Below, in pieces: positions 26,952 to 38,321 of a stretch of 64,000 nucleotides of DNA. The stretch lies in the NCBI RefSeq assembly GCF_000213175.1, contig NW_009799179.1, positions 9,846,939 to 9,910,938 of the forward strand, read 5' to 3'. Source of the DNA: Neurospora tetrasperma FGSC 2508 (taxonomy: Eukaryota; Ascomycota; Sordariomycetes; Sordariales; Sordariaceae). The notes below the pieces were generated by a model. It saw only the letters and a program-made list of their open reading frames with translations. It was not told the origin of the DNA and did not search any database. Within the stretch, counting starts at the first letter, position 1, and each line of letters begins with the position of its first letter. The position numbers and the translations under genes are program-made.

Positions 26952-27132
26952 TGTTATGGCGCTGCTAAATATGTTGGATTACGTGTATATTTAGTCCTTC
27001 TATCTCAAGTATATAAGGCTGTTACTCCTTCTATCCGATGTAGTTAGCTTCTTCTTCTTCTTTATCTTTAATTATTTATTATATTCGTCTGATTATTCGT
27101 GTCCCAGCACTCGAGATCTACGTGACGTGACA
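26952..27132 (+). repeat. LTR of element D (right copy)
   Basis: 181 bp, identical in length to the left copy and directly preceded by a run of eight G (polypurine tract). Confidence 0.85.
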
Positions 27133-29265
27133 AAGGCCCTAAGCCATTTCCTAATTCCTAATAATAATTACTAAGAACGTCCTTTTCTTCAAATTTAAAT
27201 TCGTCTAATAAATTATATTCCTATAATTATACTATATATACAACTTCCTCTTTATCTTTGTACTTAATTATTCTAATACTATAAAAATAATTATTAAATT
27301 CCCTTTTAATATCCTAAGCCTTTTACTTTATATAAATAGGGTAATTAAATATTAAGTATTACTATTATTAGGGATTTACTTCTCCCTATATTAAATAGGT
27401 ATAGTTATTATAGAGGCGTATAACGAATCTCCTAGGTACTAATTAATTACTTACTTATATAAAGGGATATAAATTAAATATAAATTATTCATCTATAATA
27501 AGGGCGGTTTATAGGTTACTTTAATTAAAAGTATATATAACCAGCCTAAATTACCCCTACCGGTTTAACCTTTTAATAAACTAGAATTAATTATCCTATT
27601 TTTTCCCGTAATATTTATAGTAATTATTAATAATATATTAGAATTATAGTATTCGGTAGTAAGCGTAATAAAGGAAGTATATTTATATAGTATTTTTTAA
27701 AACCGGTTAGTATACTTTAAATAATTCCGGAGTCTATTCCTAGGTAATTTATAGCCTCCTTTTAATAATAATCGCTCGTTTTCTCTAGAAGTCCTTCTAC
27801 AATTCATTCTTCCTACTCTTATTTAAGTAGAGTTATAGTAGCTCTATCTAATATCCTTTAATGAAGTAATTAAAGTAATTATATTAGTATAAATTAATAA
27901 ATTTGTAAATATTAAATTCTTTAACTATAATTATTAGGGGCGGGATTAAGAGTAGAATAATATTTATTACGTATATAATTGTAAGGAGAATCCAATCGGT
28001 ACTAGGAAGGTAATTAATTTCTTCCTATATTGGAGCGTAGTATTATTATACTTAAAGTATATTTTATACCTCCTCCTTATTGGGATCTTCCTTATTAAAT
28101 CCTTTTTACTTATATTTATTATTAGTTTCCTATTATACTTCCTAATTAAAATTTATAATTCTACTTATAGTACTTTTTAAATTGTTTTAATTATATTTAG
28201 CGCTAGTAATTTCAATTACCCTAATTCCTTCTACTATAGTAATTTCTACTTTCTTTTAATTTAATTACTTAGGCGTATAATAATTTTTCTTTATATATTT
28301 AATTTTACTATAATTAAAATATTTAACCTTTAAAAGGTCCCGTTTATTTTAATTAATTTAGGCTGTATTAATTTCTATAAGTTTAGTATAAATAATTCCG
28401 GAGAAGTAGGTTCCCTATATCCTTTTCTTCTTAGTATTAGTATTAAATTTGAGAGAAACGAAGGTAGTTACTTTTCCTTTCTTCTCCTACTCCTACTAGA
28501 ATAGTCGATTATTAATATAAATAATTTTATTAATATAAACGTTAATAATCTCGGGACGGTCCTCCTTATAGAATTCGTTCTTAATTTTTTTCTTAAAATT
28601 ATTATAGTATAACTATATTAGCCCGTCGTTATTAATATTACTATAGAAGACGTTCTATTTAAAAAGTATAGTATAAATTAAAGTAGATTTAATCTATTGA
28701 AAATAAATTAAGCATTCTTAAGCTTTATAAATTTTATTCTTTTTTTAAAAATTCGAGAGAGGGCTTAAGTATATTCTTTATAAGAACCTAAAATTTTCTT
28801 AGTAAAATCCGAAGCCTAATTTCTATTCTTATAATAGTCCCTAAGGATAGGTTCGTACTAAGTAAAAACTTTATCTACAAATCGAATACCCGTATAAATT
28901 ACCTTCTTAAATTTAAAAGTAAACCGATTTTTATAGAAGTAGAAGTAGGTATATATTTAAATTAAAAATCCCGTAAGGGCGGCCTATTAATTATCGAACT
29001 ATTTAGGTACAGATAATTTAATCCTAGGTCTATCGATAAGGGTAATTCCCTTTCCTACCTTCGCTTCGGGGGTATTGGGTTTGGCTTTAAATTAAACTTT
29101 AAACTAGAGAATACATTCCTATATAGCTTTAAACTACTACTAAAAGGTAGTAAAATTTAAAGGTTTACCCGACGTATTATCGTTATTATTTCTAGCGGTA
29201 GATATAGTAAAACGAAGAGATACCTTTAGTTACTATTTGAAATAGGTTAAAAGGAGTAATTAATA

Positions 29266-29796
29266 TATAACGAACGGCGGTTTAATTTACCTAAATAAGA
29301 TAGTTAAAGGTATAAAAACTATTAATACTATTCGGTAAAGGTAAAAGGTTTATAATAAGTATATATACGTAATATTAATCTTAATAATAATAATCTATTT
29401 ATATTAACTACTATCGAACTATTTAACAATTTGAATTCTCTAGTCGTCCCTTTATACCTTTAAATCTATACCGGATTTATTAATCCTAAGTATCTATTTA
29501 CAATAGTATTCTACTTACTATAAGCGTTTATTTACTATAAGCACTTACTTACTATAAGCGCCTATTTACTATAAATACCTATTTACCGTAAGTGCCTACT
29601 TACTGTAAGCACCTATTCACTGTAAGTGCCTACTTATTGTAAATACCTACTCACCGTAAGCGCCTATTGCTCGTAAACGCCCTTCGGCTACTCCCCTATT
29701 CCTATTCCTAATCTAAAGTTACACTATCTTATTATAGGCAGGGCTATTACATCCTAACAGTCTAGTTGGCCCGCGTAGTTGCTTAAGTTCGTAATA
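29266..29796 (-). repeat. LTR of element B (right copy) with 17-bp tandem repeats
   Basis: 531 bp, homologous to 20142-20638, with about eleven copies of the 17-bp unit at roughly 29488-29675. As the element is read on the minus strand, this is the 5' LTR. Confidence 0.85.
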
Positions 29797-29852
29797 GGGA
29801 AGGAGGCTGTAGGTAAACGAGAAGGTTATAATCTTCTTATTAATAATATTAT

Positions 29853-30991
29853 AAGGTACTATTTGTCGATTTTCGAGATAGGTTATTAGGCAAGGTACTA
29901 TTACTATATATAAATTAGTTTTAAAGCCCTATTAAAGTTTAGTAATTTATATTTACCTTGATTCTCTATATAAATAAGGCTTTTTACTAGGTATTGAAGG
30001 CTTGCATTATATTTATTTAATCGAAGATTAAATTCCCTCTTCTATATACCCTAGTAAAAATTAAAATAAATTTAAAGTTATATCCCTACTTTAATAGAGT
30101 ATTAAGTATTTTCGATAGTTCTTATTTCTCTATAAGGGTAGGTAATAACGAGTAACCTATTTGGCGAACCTATAAGGGTAGGCTCTTAATAAGTATTATA
30201 TTTATATACAACTTTAACGGCCGTATTGTATTTGCCCTACTAGGGTATAAGGGTTCTATATACGACGGTCAAGTCTTTGGTGCTTCGCTAGCGTGCGGCT
30301 TCTTAATTCTAACGAACTACTTTTACTTAGCCAATAGTAAGTATAATTGTTCTTATAAACTATTTGTATTGTACTATAGTGTATAATATTATTTGTAAGA
30401 ATTAAAGAAGGGTAGTATTAGACCGGTAATATATAAAAAATTATATAATTTAAAATACAATTAGATTAGAATTATTATTGAGAGGTAATTAGCAAATTGA
30501 AATTAGCTTTTAGAATCCTTACCTCTAAACCAGTCTTTCCTATTAAAACGTAGATTCTTATTATTTATATTTATGTAACGGTTTTAAACTTTATACTAGA
30601 ATATAGTAACATCGATTTTAATAACGAAGATAAAGTATTTATTTACTTCGAGGAGAAGGGGGCGGACGCGCCGGACGAGGATAAGGAAGAGGAAATACTA
30701 TAGGCCAATTTTAGTAAGAAGGAGATACGAAGCGGGAAGAATAGTTTAATATATAAATATTACGAGAGAATTATAAAGTAAATATAGTGAAATTATTGCG
30801 CGTATTTCGAGAGAACCGAGGGGGAGGGGATTATAAAAGGGAGAAAATTAAATAGAGGAGAGAATCTATTAAAAATAGATTATTTTAATAATTATTATTT
30901 AAAATACACAAACAATTTAAAAATTAAATATTTTATTAAAATCGAATTTAAGGAGGGTATTAATATCGGATATATTATACTAAAGTATTAA
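29853..30991 (+). pseudogene. Harbinger DDE transposase (decayed, 5' part displaced by element B)
   Basis: On + the frame from about 29853 to 30576 aligns by eye with PIF/Harbinger transposases (DDE_Tnp_4 type). Blocks in order: a VLKACIIFI helix; KIKFP with KLYPYFNR before FDSSYFSIRV (equivalent to the family's IDGTHIPI, first Asp at 30114-30116); a YKGRL block then YNFNGRIVFALLGYKGSIYDGQVFG-type sequence (second Asp at 30264-30266); a YYLADxGY-like block; a RPVIYKKLYNLKYN block; and IIIER (Glu at 30480-30482). The three acidic residues lie in one frame, 50 and 72 codons apart. An acidic tail region and the likely C-terminus continue to 30991 in another + frame, so a frameshift or intron lies near 30580-30620. 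Many in-frame TAA/TAG codons fit RIP of CAA, CAG and TGG. The N-terminus should lie left of element B. Confidence 0.82.
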
Positions 30992-31334
30992 CTCCCGCTA
31001 GCTGATCCGTACTAGAAATTACTATTTTATTTATTAATACTTCTATTTTAAGACACTTATTAAGAATAATACAAAATTACTAGCATTTACAGTTTATTTG
31101 GGCGAATTTAATATTCTTTTTGTATAATAATTTAAATTAATTTAAGATTTTCTATATTACGGTAAAGATTGTAAGAAAAAAAGAGTATAGGGTTAGTGAA
31201 TACTCCTATATGTTAGTTTTACTAATTAGGAATTTAATACAATTTAATATAATAAATACCCGTTAGAAATATAGTAGATTATAAAGCATTTACAAAGAAT
31301 ATAAATTTTATAAATTTTACTATTATTCTTATTA

Positions 31335-32181
31335 TTAATTCCCTTTTAACTCCTTCTCAATTTTATCAAAGTATCACCTTATTCTCTCTAATTTTAATCT
31401 ATAGAAGCATTCAACCTTTCTCTTAGACTCCTTCTACCTTCTTTAAACTTCTTTAGCAATATCCTTAGATATACAACCGTCCTAATCCTTATTAAAAATC
31501 CCTATCGCGGTCGTAAGCTACTTCGAACCCCCGTCTACTATAATAGCCGTAGTAACCGCTAGTATACCCTTAAAGATAGTCTTATTATAGTTTATCCTCT
31601 TCTTTTTTTTCGGGTTAATATTAGAGGAGGCTAATAATCTCTTTTAAATACCGCAGGTATAGTAGAGAACTAGTAAAGAATCTTTATCATTGTTATTATT
31701 ATTATTATCCTTATCTTCGACTTGTATAATAATTTCCTTATTATTATCGTTATTTTCGAATAAGATGGGGTTAATTAGCAATTCAAATAGGGTAACCGTA
31801 TTTAGATTAGTAGTACTATATATACTTTCGAAGACGTACTCTATAAGTTCGAGGTAAGGAAGGATAGCGTACCTAAATTATAAAATCTTAAGGTATTCCT
31901 ATTAAATATTATTTTATTAGTAAATCTTTACCTATATTAATACTTTTAATAAAATTAATAGTAATCAAATTATCCTAAACGTCCAATGGTACTATAATTG
32001 CGCCTATATTATTATTGCGACCGAACTCCAACTATAAATAAATAAAGTTCTAGAACTACTACTTTACTTTAAGGGCCTTATACTTATTATAAACTTATAT
32101 AATAATAAAGATAGTACCTTTTATAATAAACTGATATACAATAAATCAATACGTACCTTCTTTAAAATTATTCTATAATAT
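31335..32181 (-). pseudogene. Second Harbinger gene, 3' part (unrecognised product)
   Basis: Downstream of and convergent with the transposase, the minus strand holds a long coding-like frame interrupted mostly by TAA/TAG codons. It includes a basic KKKKR stretch, an Asn/Asp-rich linker and a Lys/Arg-rich, coiled-coil-like C-terminus (SKDIAKEV, then KESKRKVE, then KIEKELKGN), ending at 31335. One frame change (frameshift or intron) is needed near 31850. At the right edge the frame runs into the insertion point of element C and resumes beyond it at 41029. Harbinger elements usually carry a second, Myb/SANT-like gene; I could not recognise such a domain, so the match to that role rests on position only. 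Confidence 0.5.
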
Positions 32182-32473
32182 TAATACGAGTAACCGGAGT
32201 GCTCTGCAAATAATAGTATAATGATATTTGAAAGCGTTGTAAAAGATAATGTAGAAGGAAGAAGTAGAAGCTAACGGCTTGCCTAGAGGGCGCGCCTTAT
32301 AAGGCTTCTTTATCTTATCGTAGACTTATTTAATTGGGTCTACGGCTACCGGCCGGGTACAACCCAGCTGCAACAACCTTCCTATACGGTCGGCCGGGCA
32401 GGCTAGTCCTACGTAACCAGCTACCCTATAGCCTTATTTAATTTATATATAATAATACAAATATCCGGTATTA
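32182..32473 (-). repeat. LTR of element C (left copy)
   Basis: 292 bp, matching 40737-41028, including a GC-rich CGGCCGGG block that survived mutation. Confidence 0.85.
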
Positions 32474-35400
32474 AATCCCGGCTTATAAATAAATCCCTAG
32501 TATCCTTACGAAGAATACCCTTACTTTTTTAATTAACTATAGGTAACGTATTTAATATAATATTCCTACCTACTATATTCTCCCTTTTGTACCTAAAATT
32601 ACTTAATTAGTTCCTTCGTATTATATAGCTCCTCTTCAATCTTCTAACGGTTGTATTAATATCCGTAGCCGAGCTATTTAATATAATATTCTTAGGTACT
32701 ATTACTTTTAAGCTTATAATCTAGGAGGACTTTGAATTCGTAGTTGGTGCCGTTATTATTATTCGAATTTTGTAAGTCTTCGATTAGACCGGGCAGTAGG
32801 GCGGTTCGGTTGAAGGGATCGTTGCCCTTAGGAGTAGGCTTTAAGTATATAATAGAGATAATTGGGTGGATTTTTATTTTTTTAGGGAGGTCTAATTTAT
32901 ATACAAATTTACCTACTTTACGAATAATCTTAAAAGATCCTACTCGCTACTATAATAGTTTTCTCGAAAATTGCTCTAGTAAATAGTAGCCTTTATACAA
33001 TTTGAAGAATACTTTATCGCCAGCGTCTAATTTAATCTATTAATAATTAGTATCATAGTAATATTTAGTATTAGTAATAGTAAAGTCTATAGCGAAACGG
33101 GCGTTTTCTTGGATGTAATCGTGAAGAATTTTGTAGTCCTATGCTTTCTTGGTAGTTGTTTTGTCAGCGATTAAATTGAGGGGGGCTACTAATTTGTAAT
33201 TAAAAAAGTATTTGTAAGGGCTAATTTTAATAGTTTTAATATAAGCGCTATTATGGTTCTATTATAAGTAAATAACTATATTGAACTATATTCTCTCTAA
33301 GTAATAGAAGATATAGAAATATAATGCTATTTCGACAGATTAATTTTTATATTCTATCAATCTATTCTCTTAAGGGTAGTATACGGTAATTATTAATAGT
33401 TTAATATTTATAGTCTTTTATATACTTCTTTAGAGTATTAAAGTAAATTTGCAGTCTCGGTCGAAAATAATAGTAATTAGTATTCTTTAATTATAAAGTA
33501 ATAGTATACGAATGAGAACTTTTTCTTAGTCTTTTATTATATATATTAAGTACCTAGGGATAAGTAGGGATCGTTTAGAAGATTTATTAGTTATAAATAC
33601 TATATAGTCAAATGTATTATTGCCTTCTAAGTACTATAGGGTGCATATAGATAATACTTTTAGGAGCCTAATAATAAAGTCGATAGTAATAATTTATATT
33701 GGTAATATATTCTTAGGTTAAATTGATCAATAATGGCCCATTAGCGCGCTTCTATTAATTTAATTAAGGTTGTAAGCTAGGTATTCTTAAATATATTTTT
33801 TAACTAATTATATTTTATTAAGGAAAGAAAAAGCTTTTAAATCGTATATTATTCAATTTCTACCAAAGTAATACTTTTTATTGTATACTATTTCGAATAT
33901 TTCTTTTATATAGTTGAAGGGTATATACCAATTTTTAAATCTATTATTCTATTAATTATAAATTAAACTATACTTATCTATAAAGAATAGATATCCGGGC
34001 CGGCGAAAAATACTACCATCTTTAGTAGTATAATCCTTTAAATTATTAATAATAGTTGAAAATTTTATATTGGACTAATAGCCTTCGATAAAACGCTTAT
34101 ACGTTGCTTTATCTATTTACACTTCGGTATGAATATAGAAGATTTTTTAATCGTAACGCTCTCCGTGCTCGTTCGCGTACTAAATATTATTTAAGATTGC
34201 TTCGCCTTTAGGGTTACTATTATCGTTCTTTGCTTTTAAGTAGCTCAAAGCGTTTAATAGAAAGTTAAATTTCTTAGGTAAATAATAAATTTTAATATTG
34301 TATTAGAATAGGTAAATTAATATATTATTTAATTGTTGGTTTACTCTATTTATTAAGGAGGTTTATAAAGTAATTTATTTAACAATTCCTTTTATTATAG
34401 AATAGTTAATTAGGATAATAATTATTTTATTATAGGAATAAATTTAAGTACATAGTTACTTTATAGTCTAAATTAGGTATATAACCTTTAGTTCCGATAG
34501 CCTATATTTAATTTTAGCTAAGGTTAGTACTTTACTTAGAAATATAATAAGTAAAACCTAATTTAAGGGAATACTAGAATTAGAGACCTAATTATAATCC
34601 ATTTTAAAGTAAAATATTATAACGCCGAATCCCCTTTCAAGGGAACTATCAATTTAGAGAAAGTTTTATTAATCTAGGTTAAAATAAGTAAATATAGTCA
34701 GGTTATTACAAATAGTGTTTTGGAGCGCTTTAAATACTACTAACTCCTACTTAGTAGGTTCAAATTTTATTTTCATATAATAGGCTACTCTTTTGCTATA
34801 ATTATCCGTTTTTCTAGCTTTTCTACCCTTAGCCAATAGTGTAATTTTTCTACCCTAGAGTAATTCAATAAATTAGGCGTAGTATAATATTAGGTAGTAA
34901 AAGAAATTTACACTACCGATATACTATTTAAGTACCTTTAATTAATTTAGAAAGGCTAGATTATATATTGTAATAATTCTCTCTATTGTAATTAATAAAC
35001 CCAATGAATCTACCCGGAACCCAAAAAGCTCCACGCTTGAGTATCCTAAGTAGGACTTTTTAGGTAAGAGTATAATATTCTTATTTGTAAAAATGTCGAA
35101 AATTATAATAAGGTGGGCGATATATTCGTCGGCTATATTAGAAGTAATGATAATATCGTTAATATATATTCTATAGTATATTTTATAGTCTTTTAGAAAT
35201 ATAATTATAAATTACTAAACGTATACCGGGGTGTTTTTGAAACCTATTTAGGCTATTATAGGCTATTCCAACCCTTAGTATATAATTAAGGTAAACCTAT
35301 TATAGTATTTCTATTAAACGCCGAATTAATAGAAAAAGAATATAGTATTAATTACCATTATAAATAACTTCCCCCGGATAAAAGCGATTATCTCGCCCTA

Positions 35401-38195
35401 TAGTAGTAGTAGGTAATTATTAGGTACTATAATACTATTTAACGCTCTTAAATTAATAATCGGTCACCCTTTTAGCCCGAGTTTTATTAATCACTAAATT
35501 ACAAATATAGAGTAAATAGAAGGTATAGCGCGTAGGATATATTCTATTTTGCCTTATTTATATAAGGTATTAAATATTTCGTTAATAATAGCTTAATCTT
35601 TTTTACTTAGTAAATATATCCTTATTACTACCTTTTACTTCTACCATCCTTCTACGAGTAGGACTTTTATTATATCTTCTAAGAGTATATTGATAATTCC
35701 TCCTTCTTTCTATAAATTAGGAAAAGCTACTACAATTTTTTTTAATACTTTAATTAGGCGTAGGTCGGCCGTATAGATATATACGCCTTCCTTAATAATA
35801 ATTTCCGGCGCGTCTTCTATACAAATACCTAATATTAAATATTTCTTAAAAACGCTTAGAAGTTTTAGCACGTTAATTATTAAATCTTCATTTTTTGACT
35901 TTGATTTCTCGAATAAGAGTATTTTAGTATTAAATAGTAGAAGAATATTTTCAGTAATTTATTTTGTTACCTACGCGGGTATAGTATCCGGGTTACCTTC
36001 TAAGACTACTAATATTTATTCAACGATTGAAACTATATTAAAACTAGCTTATAAGGTATTGAAGAACCTACTATCTTCGTATTCGTTAATTAATTTAATA
36101 TAGAAGTTTTTCGGAATATTAATAGCTATTTAAAAGGTATTTTTAATAGGAATCAATTGGGGGGATTTAGCATCTACAATTATATAGGGAATTACTATAT
36201 ATTATAAGGTAAAAATAAACGAGTAGTCCTTTAGTAAGGGTTTATAGTAAATTAGAATTATAATTTACTCGCCTAGTAATAGCAAGATCTTTTTACTAAT
36301 AGTAACTTTCCTAACGTATTTATTTAATTATTTAATTATTAAAAAAGTTATTACAAAACCGTTTTTAAGCAACCGAACTAATTCGGTTTCGTAATTAATA
36401 CTAATTTATTGCAGGTAGAGAAATAAATTAGTAAAAAAAATATTAGGCCTAAAGTTATCTATTACCCAAGCGCTAACTTCTATTTTAAATAAAGTATCCT
36501 TACTATACTAATTAACGCTAGGAAAATATATTGCAAAAATTGTCTATTCTTTTTGCTTAATTAATTTATTACCTACTCCTCTAATTACTATAGAGTAATT
36601 TATTAATATTGAATATTAGAGGCCGAATAAAACTTTCCGGTTGATAATATTATATTTTACTCCTAGATTAAAGTATGCTTCGAAGTCTTCGTTCTCTAGG
36701 GCTATTCTTACTTTAATACGCAAATAAGTATAATTTGAGAGGGGGTTGCTAATTAAGTCCTTATTAGGGCAGGCTTTTAATTCCTTAACTTTATAATCTA
36801 TAGGGCTACCGGTATAATATATAACGTTTAATACTTTTTCTTGCTCCTTATAGGTATCTATTAAAATATATTTATATTTTTTAATATATTTAAAAATAAT
36901 ATTTCGTAACAGACAAACTAAATAATATTAATTATAGGTTCTTCTAATACTTAGGATTCTTAAAAGTAATTAGATAGCTTTGCACTCTATTACTTTATAG
37001 GGTAAATATTACTTTATATAACACTTCTTCGACATTGCAGAATTAAACTCCTTAAAGTACTGCTAATAAATTAATTCTCTATTATATATATAGTAAATAT
37101 TAGTAGTGTTTTATTTAAATTTAAATTCGAATTTAAGCCTCCTACGAACGTAGTATCCTCCTAACTAGAACCTTTATTAGGGCTATCCTTTTACTCCTTA
37201 GTATCCTTAATATAATAAGCGTAATCGCTTTACTTAGTATCTTTACCTCCTTTAGTCCTATTATTATAATAGGTATTTTAATGGTTATTATAGCAGTTGT
37301 TACAACGGTCAATATAGTAGTCTTTTTGGCAGTTAGTATAGCGATTATTATAGCGGTCGGTATATCGGTCGTTATAGTAATTATAGTTATTATAACGTAG
37401 ATCGCGACGGGTAGCTCTAGAATTATAATTATAGTATCGGTCCCAATAGGGATTATTATATATTAAATTATTATTAGTACGGTTAATAGAATTTGTAGCG
37501 GTATAAATAGATTTAGGTTGGTCATCAGGGTATTTATTTTTAGTTATAGATACGAGAAGCTCTTTAGTATTATTAATCTCTACTATATAATTAATTAAAA
37601 AACCTATTTTATAGGGAGGGCGTAATAGAATCTTAATACGAGTATCTATATTACTCTAAATGTACATTATAATACTATCTTAATTATCTTCTATTTAGGA
37701 AAGTATACTTATTATACGAATTAGATATAGTTTCTTTATAATGTATATTAAAATTGCGTTTTCATTTGTAGTAACATTTTTTAGAATAATAATTCCCTAA
37801 TTAAATTTGCGAGTAGCGGTTATAGAATTTAATTTAAAGTGAATAATTAAATCATTATATAGCCCTTTAAGACCCTCGCTTTATATTGCATAATACTAAT
37901 CGGGCTTAAACTAATTATACTACTATAAGAATACTACTCCATATAGTAATTAGGGAAAAAGACGAACTAGCTAGCCTTTTACTTTAGTCCTAGAAGTAAG
38001 GAAGTCTTCTATTATAAATAGGATTCGGTCTATAAATATAATTATATCAATGTAAATAATATCTTTACTATTTTATACTATACTAAAATTATTAGAATTA
38101 GAATAATAAGGGTTAAAATAATTGACTTCTTCTTTTTTAATTTTAAAGTAGTCTCGAGGGTATCCTTTATATAATTTAGCGTCGGATTTATTATT

Positions 38196-38321
38196 AGGCG
38201 GGAAACCTCTTCCACTAGGCGGGAAACCTCTTTTACTAGGTGGGAAACCTCTTCTACTAAGTAGGAAATCTCTTTTACTGGGCGGAAAACCTCTTCTACT
38301 AAGCAGAAAGCCTCCTCGGGG
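38196..38321 (-). repeat. 21-bp tandem repeat within gag of element C
   Basis: About six diverged copies of a 21-bp unit (AGGCGGGAAACCTCTTCCAC-like). Because 21 is a multiple of three, the repeat gives a seven-residue protein repeat on the coding strand, rich in Arg, Gly, Phe and Pro. It lies in the presumed nucleic-acid-binding part of Gag. Confidence 0.7.

Larger units (their letters stand above)
24956..27132 (+). mobile_element. LTR retrotransposon D, short gag-only type, nested in B (fossil)
   Basis: A 2.2-kb element with two 181-bp LTRs (24956-25136 and 26952-27132), starting TGTCATGGCG and ending GTGACA, flanked by an exact 5-bp duplication AAGGC (24951-24955 and 27133-27137). A G-rich polypurine tract lies just before the right LTR (about 26939-26951), which fixes the orientation as +. 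The interior (about 25980-26600) resembles a retrotransposon Gag. No pol was seen. So it is another non-autonomous gag-only element, on the opposite strand to A and with different LTRs. Broken in many places. It must be younger than B. Confidence 0.82.
20142..29796 (-). mobile_element. LTR retrotransposon B, Ty3/gypsy (fossil, carries nested element D)
   Basis: A 9.7-kb element (about 7.5 kb without the nested D) with LTRs at 20142-20638 and 29266-29796. On the minus strand the order from right to left is gag, then reverse transcriptase around 23.6-24.0 kb (remnants of the YGHY...PFGL and YxDDILIYS blocks), RNase H, and integrase to about 21.7 kb (a GDKVLL block and a GPF block near its C-terminus). 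That order, polymerase before integrase, marks Ty3/gypsy. The 5-bp flanks are GGGTA on the left and GGGAA on the right, so the target duplication is not exact. Broken in very many places. Element D sits in its pol region. It lies inside the Harbinger transposase locus. Confidence 0.85.
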
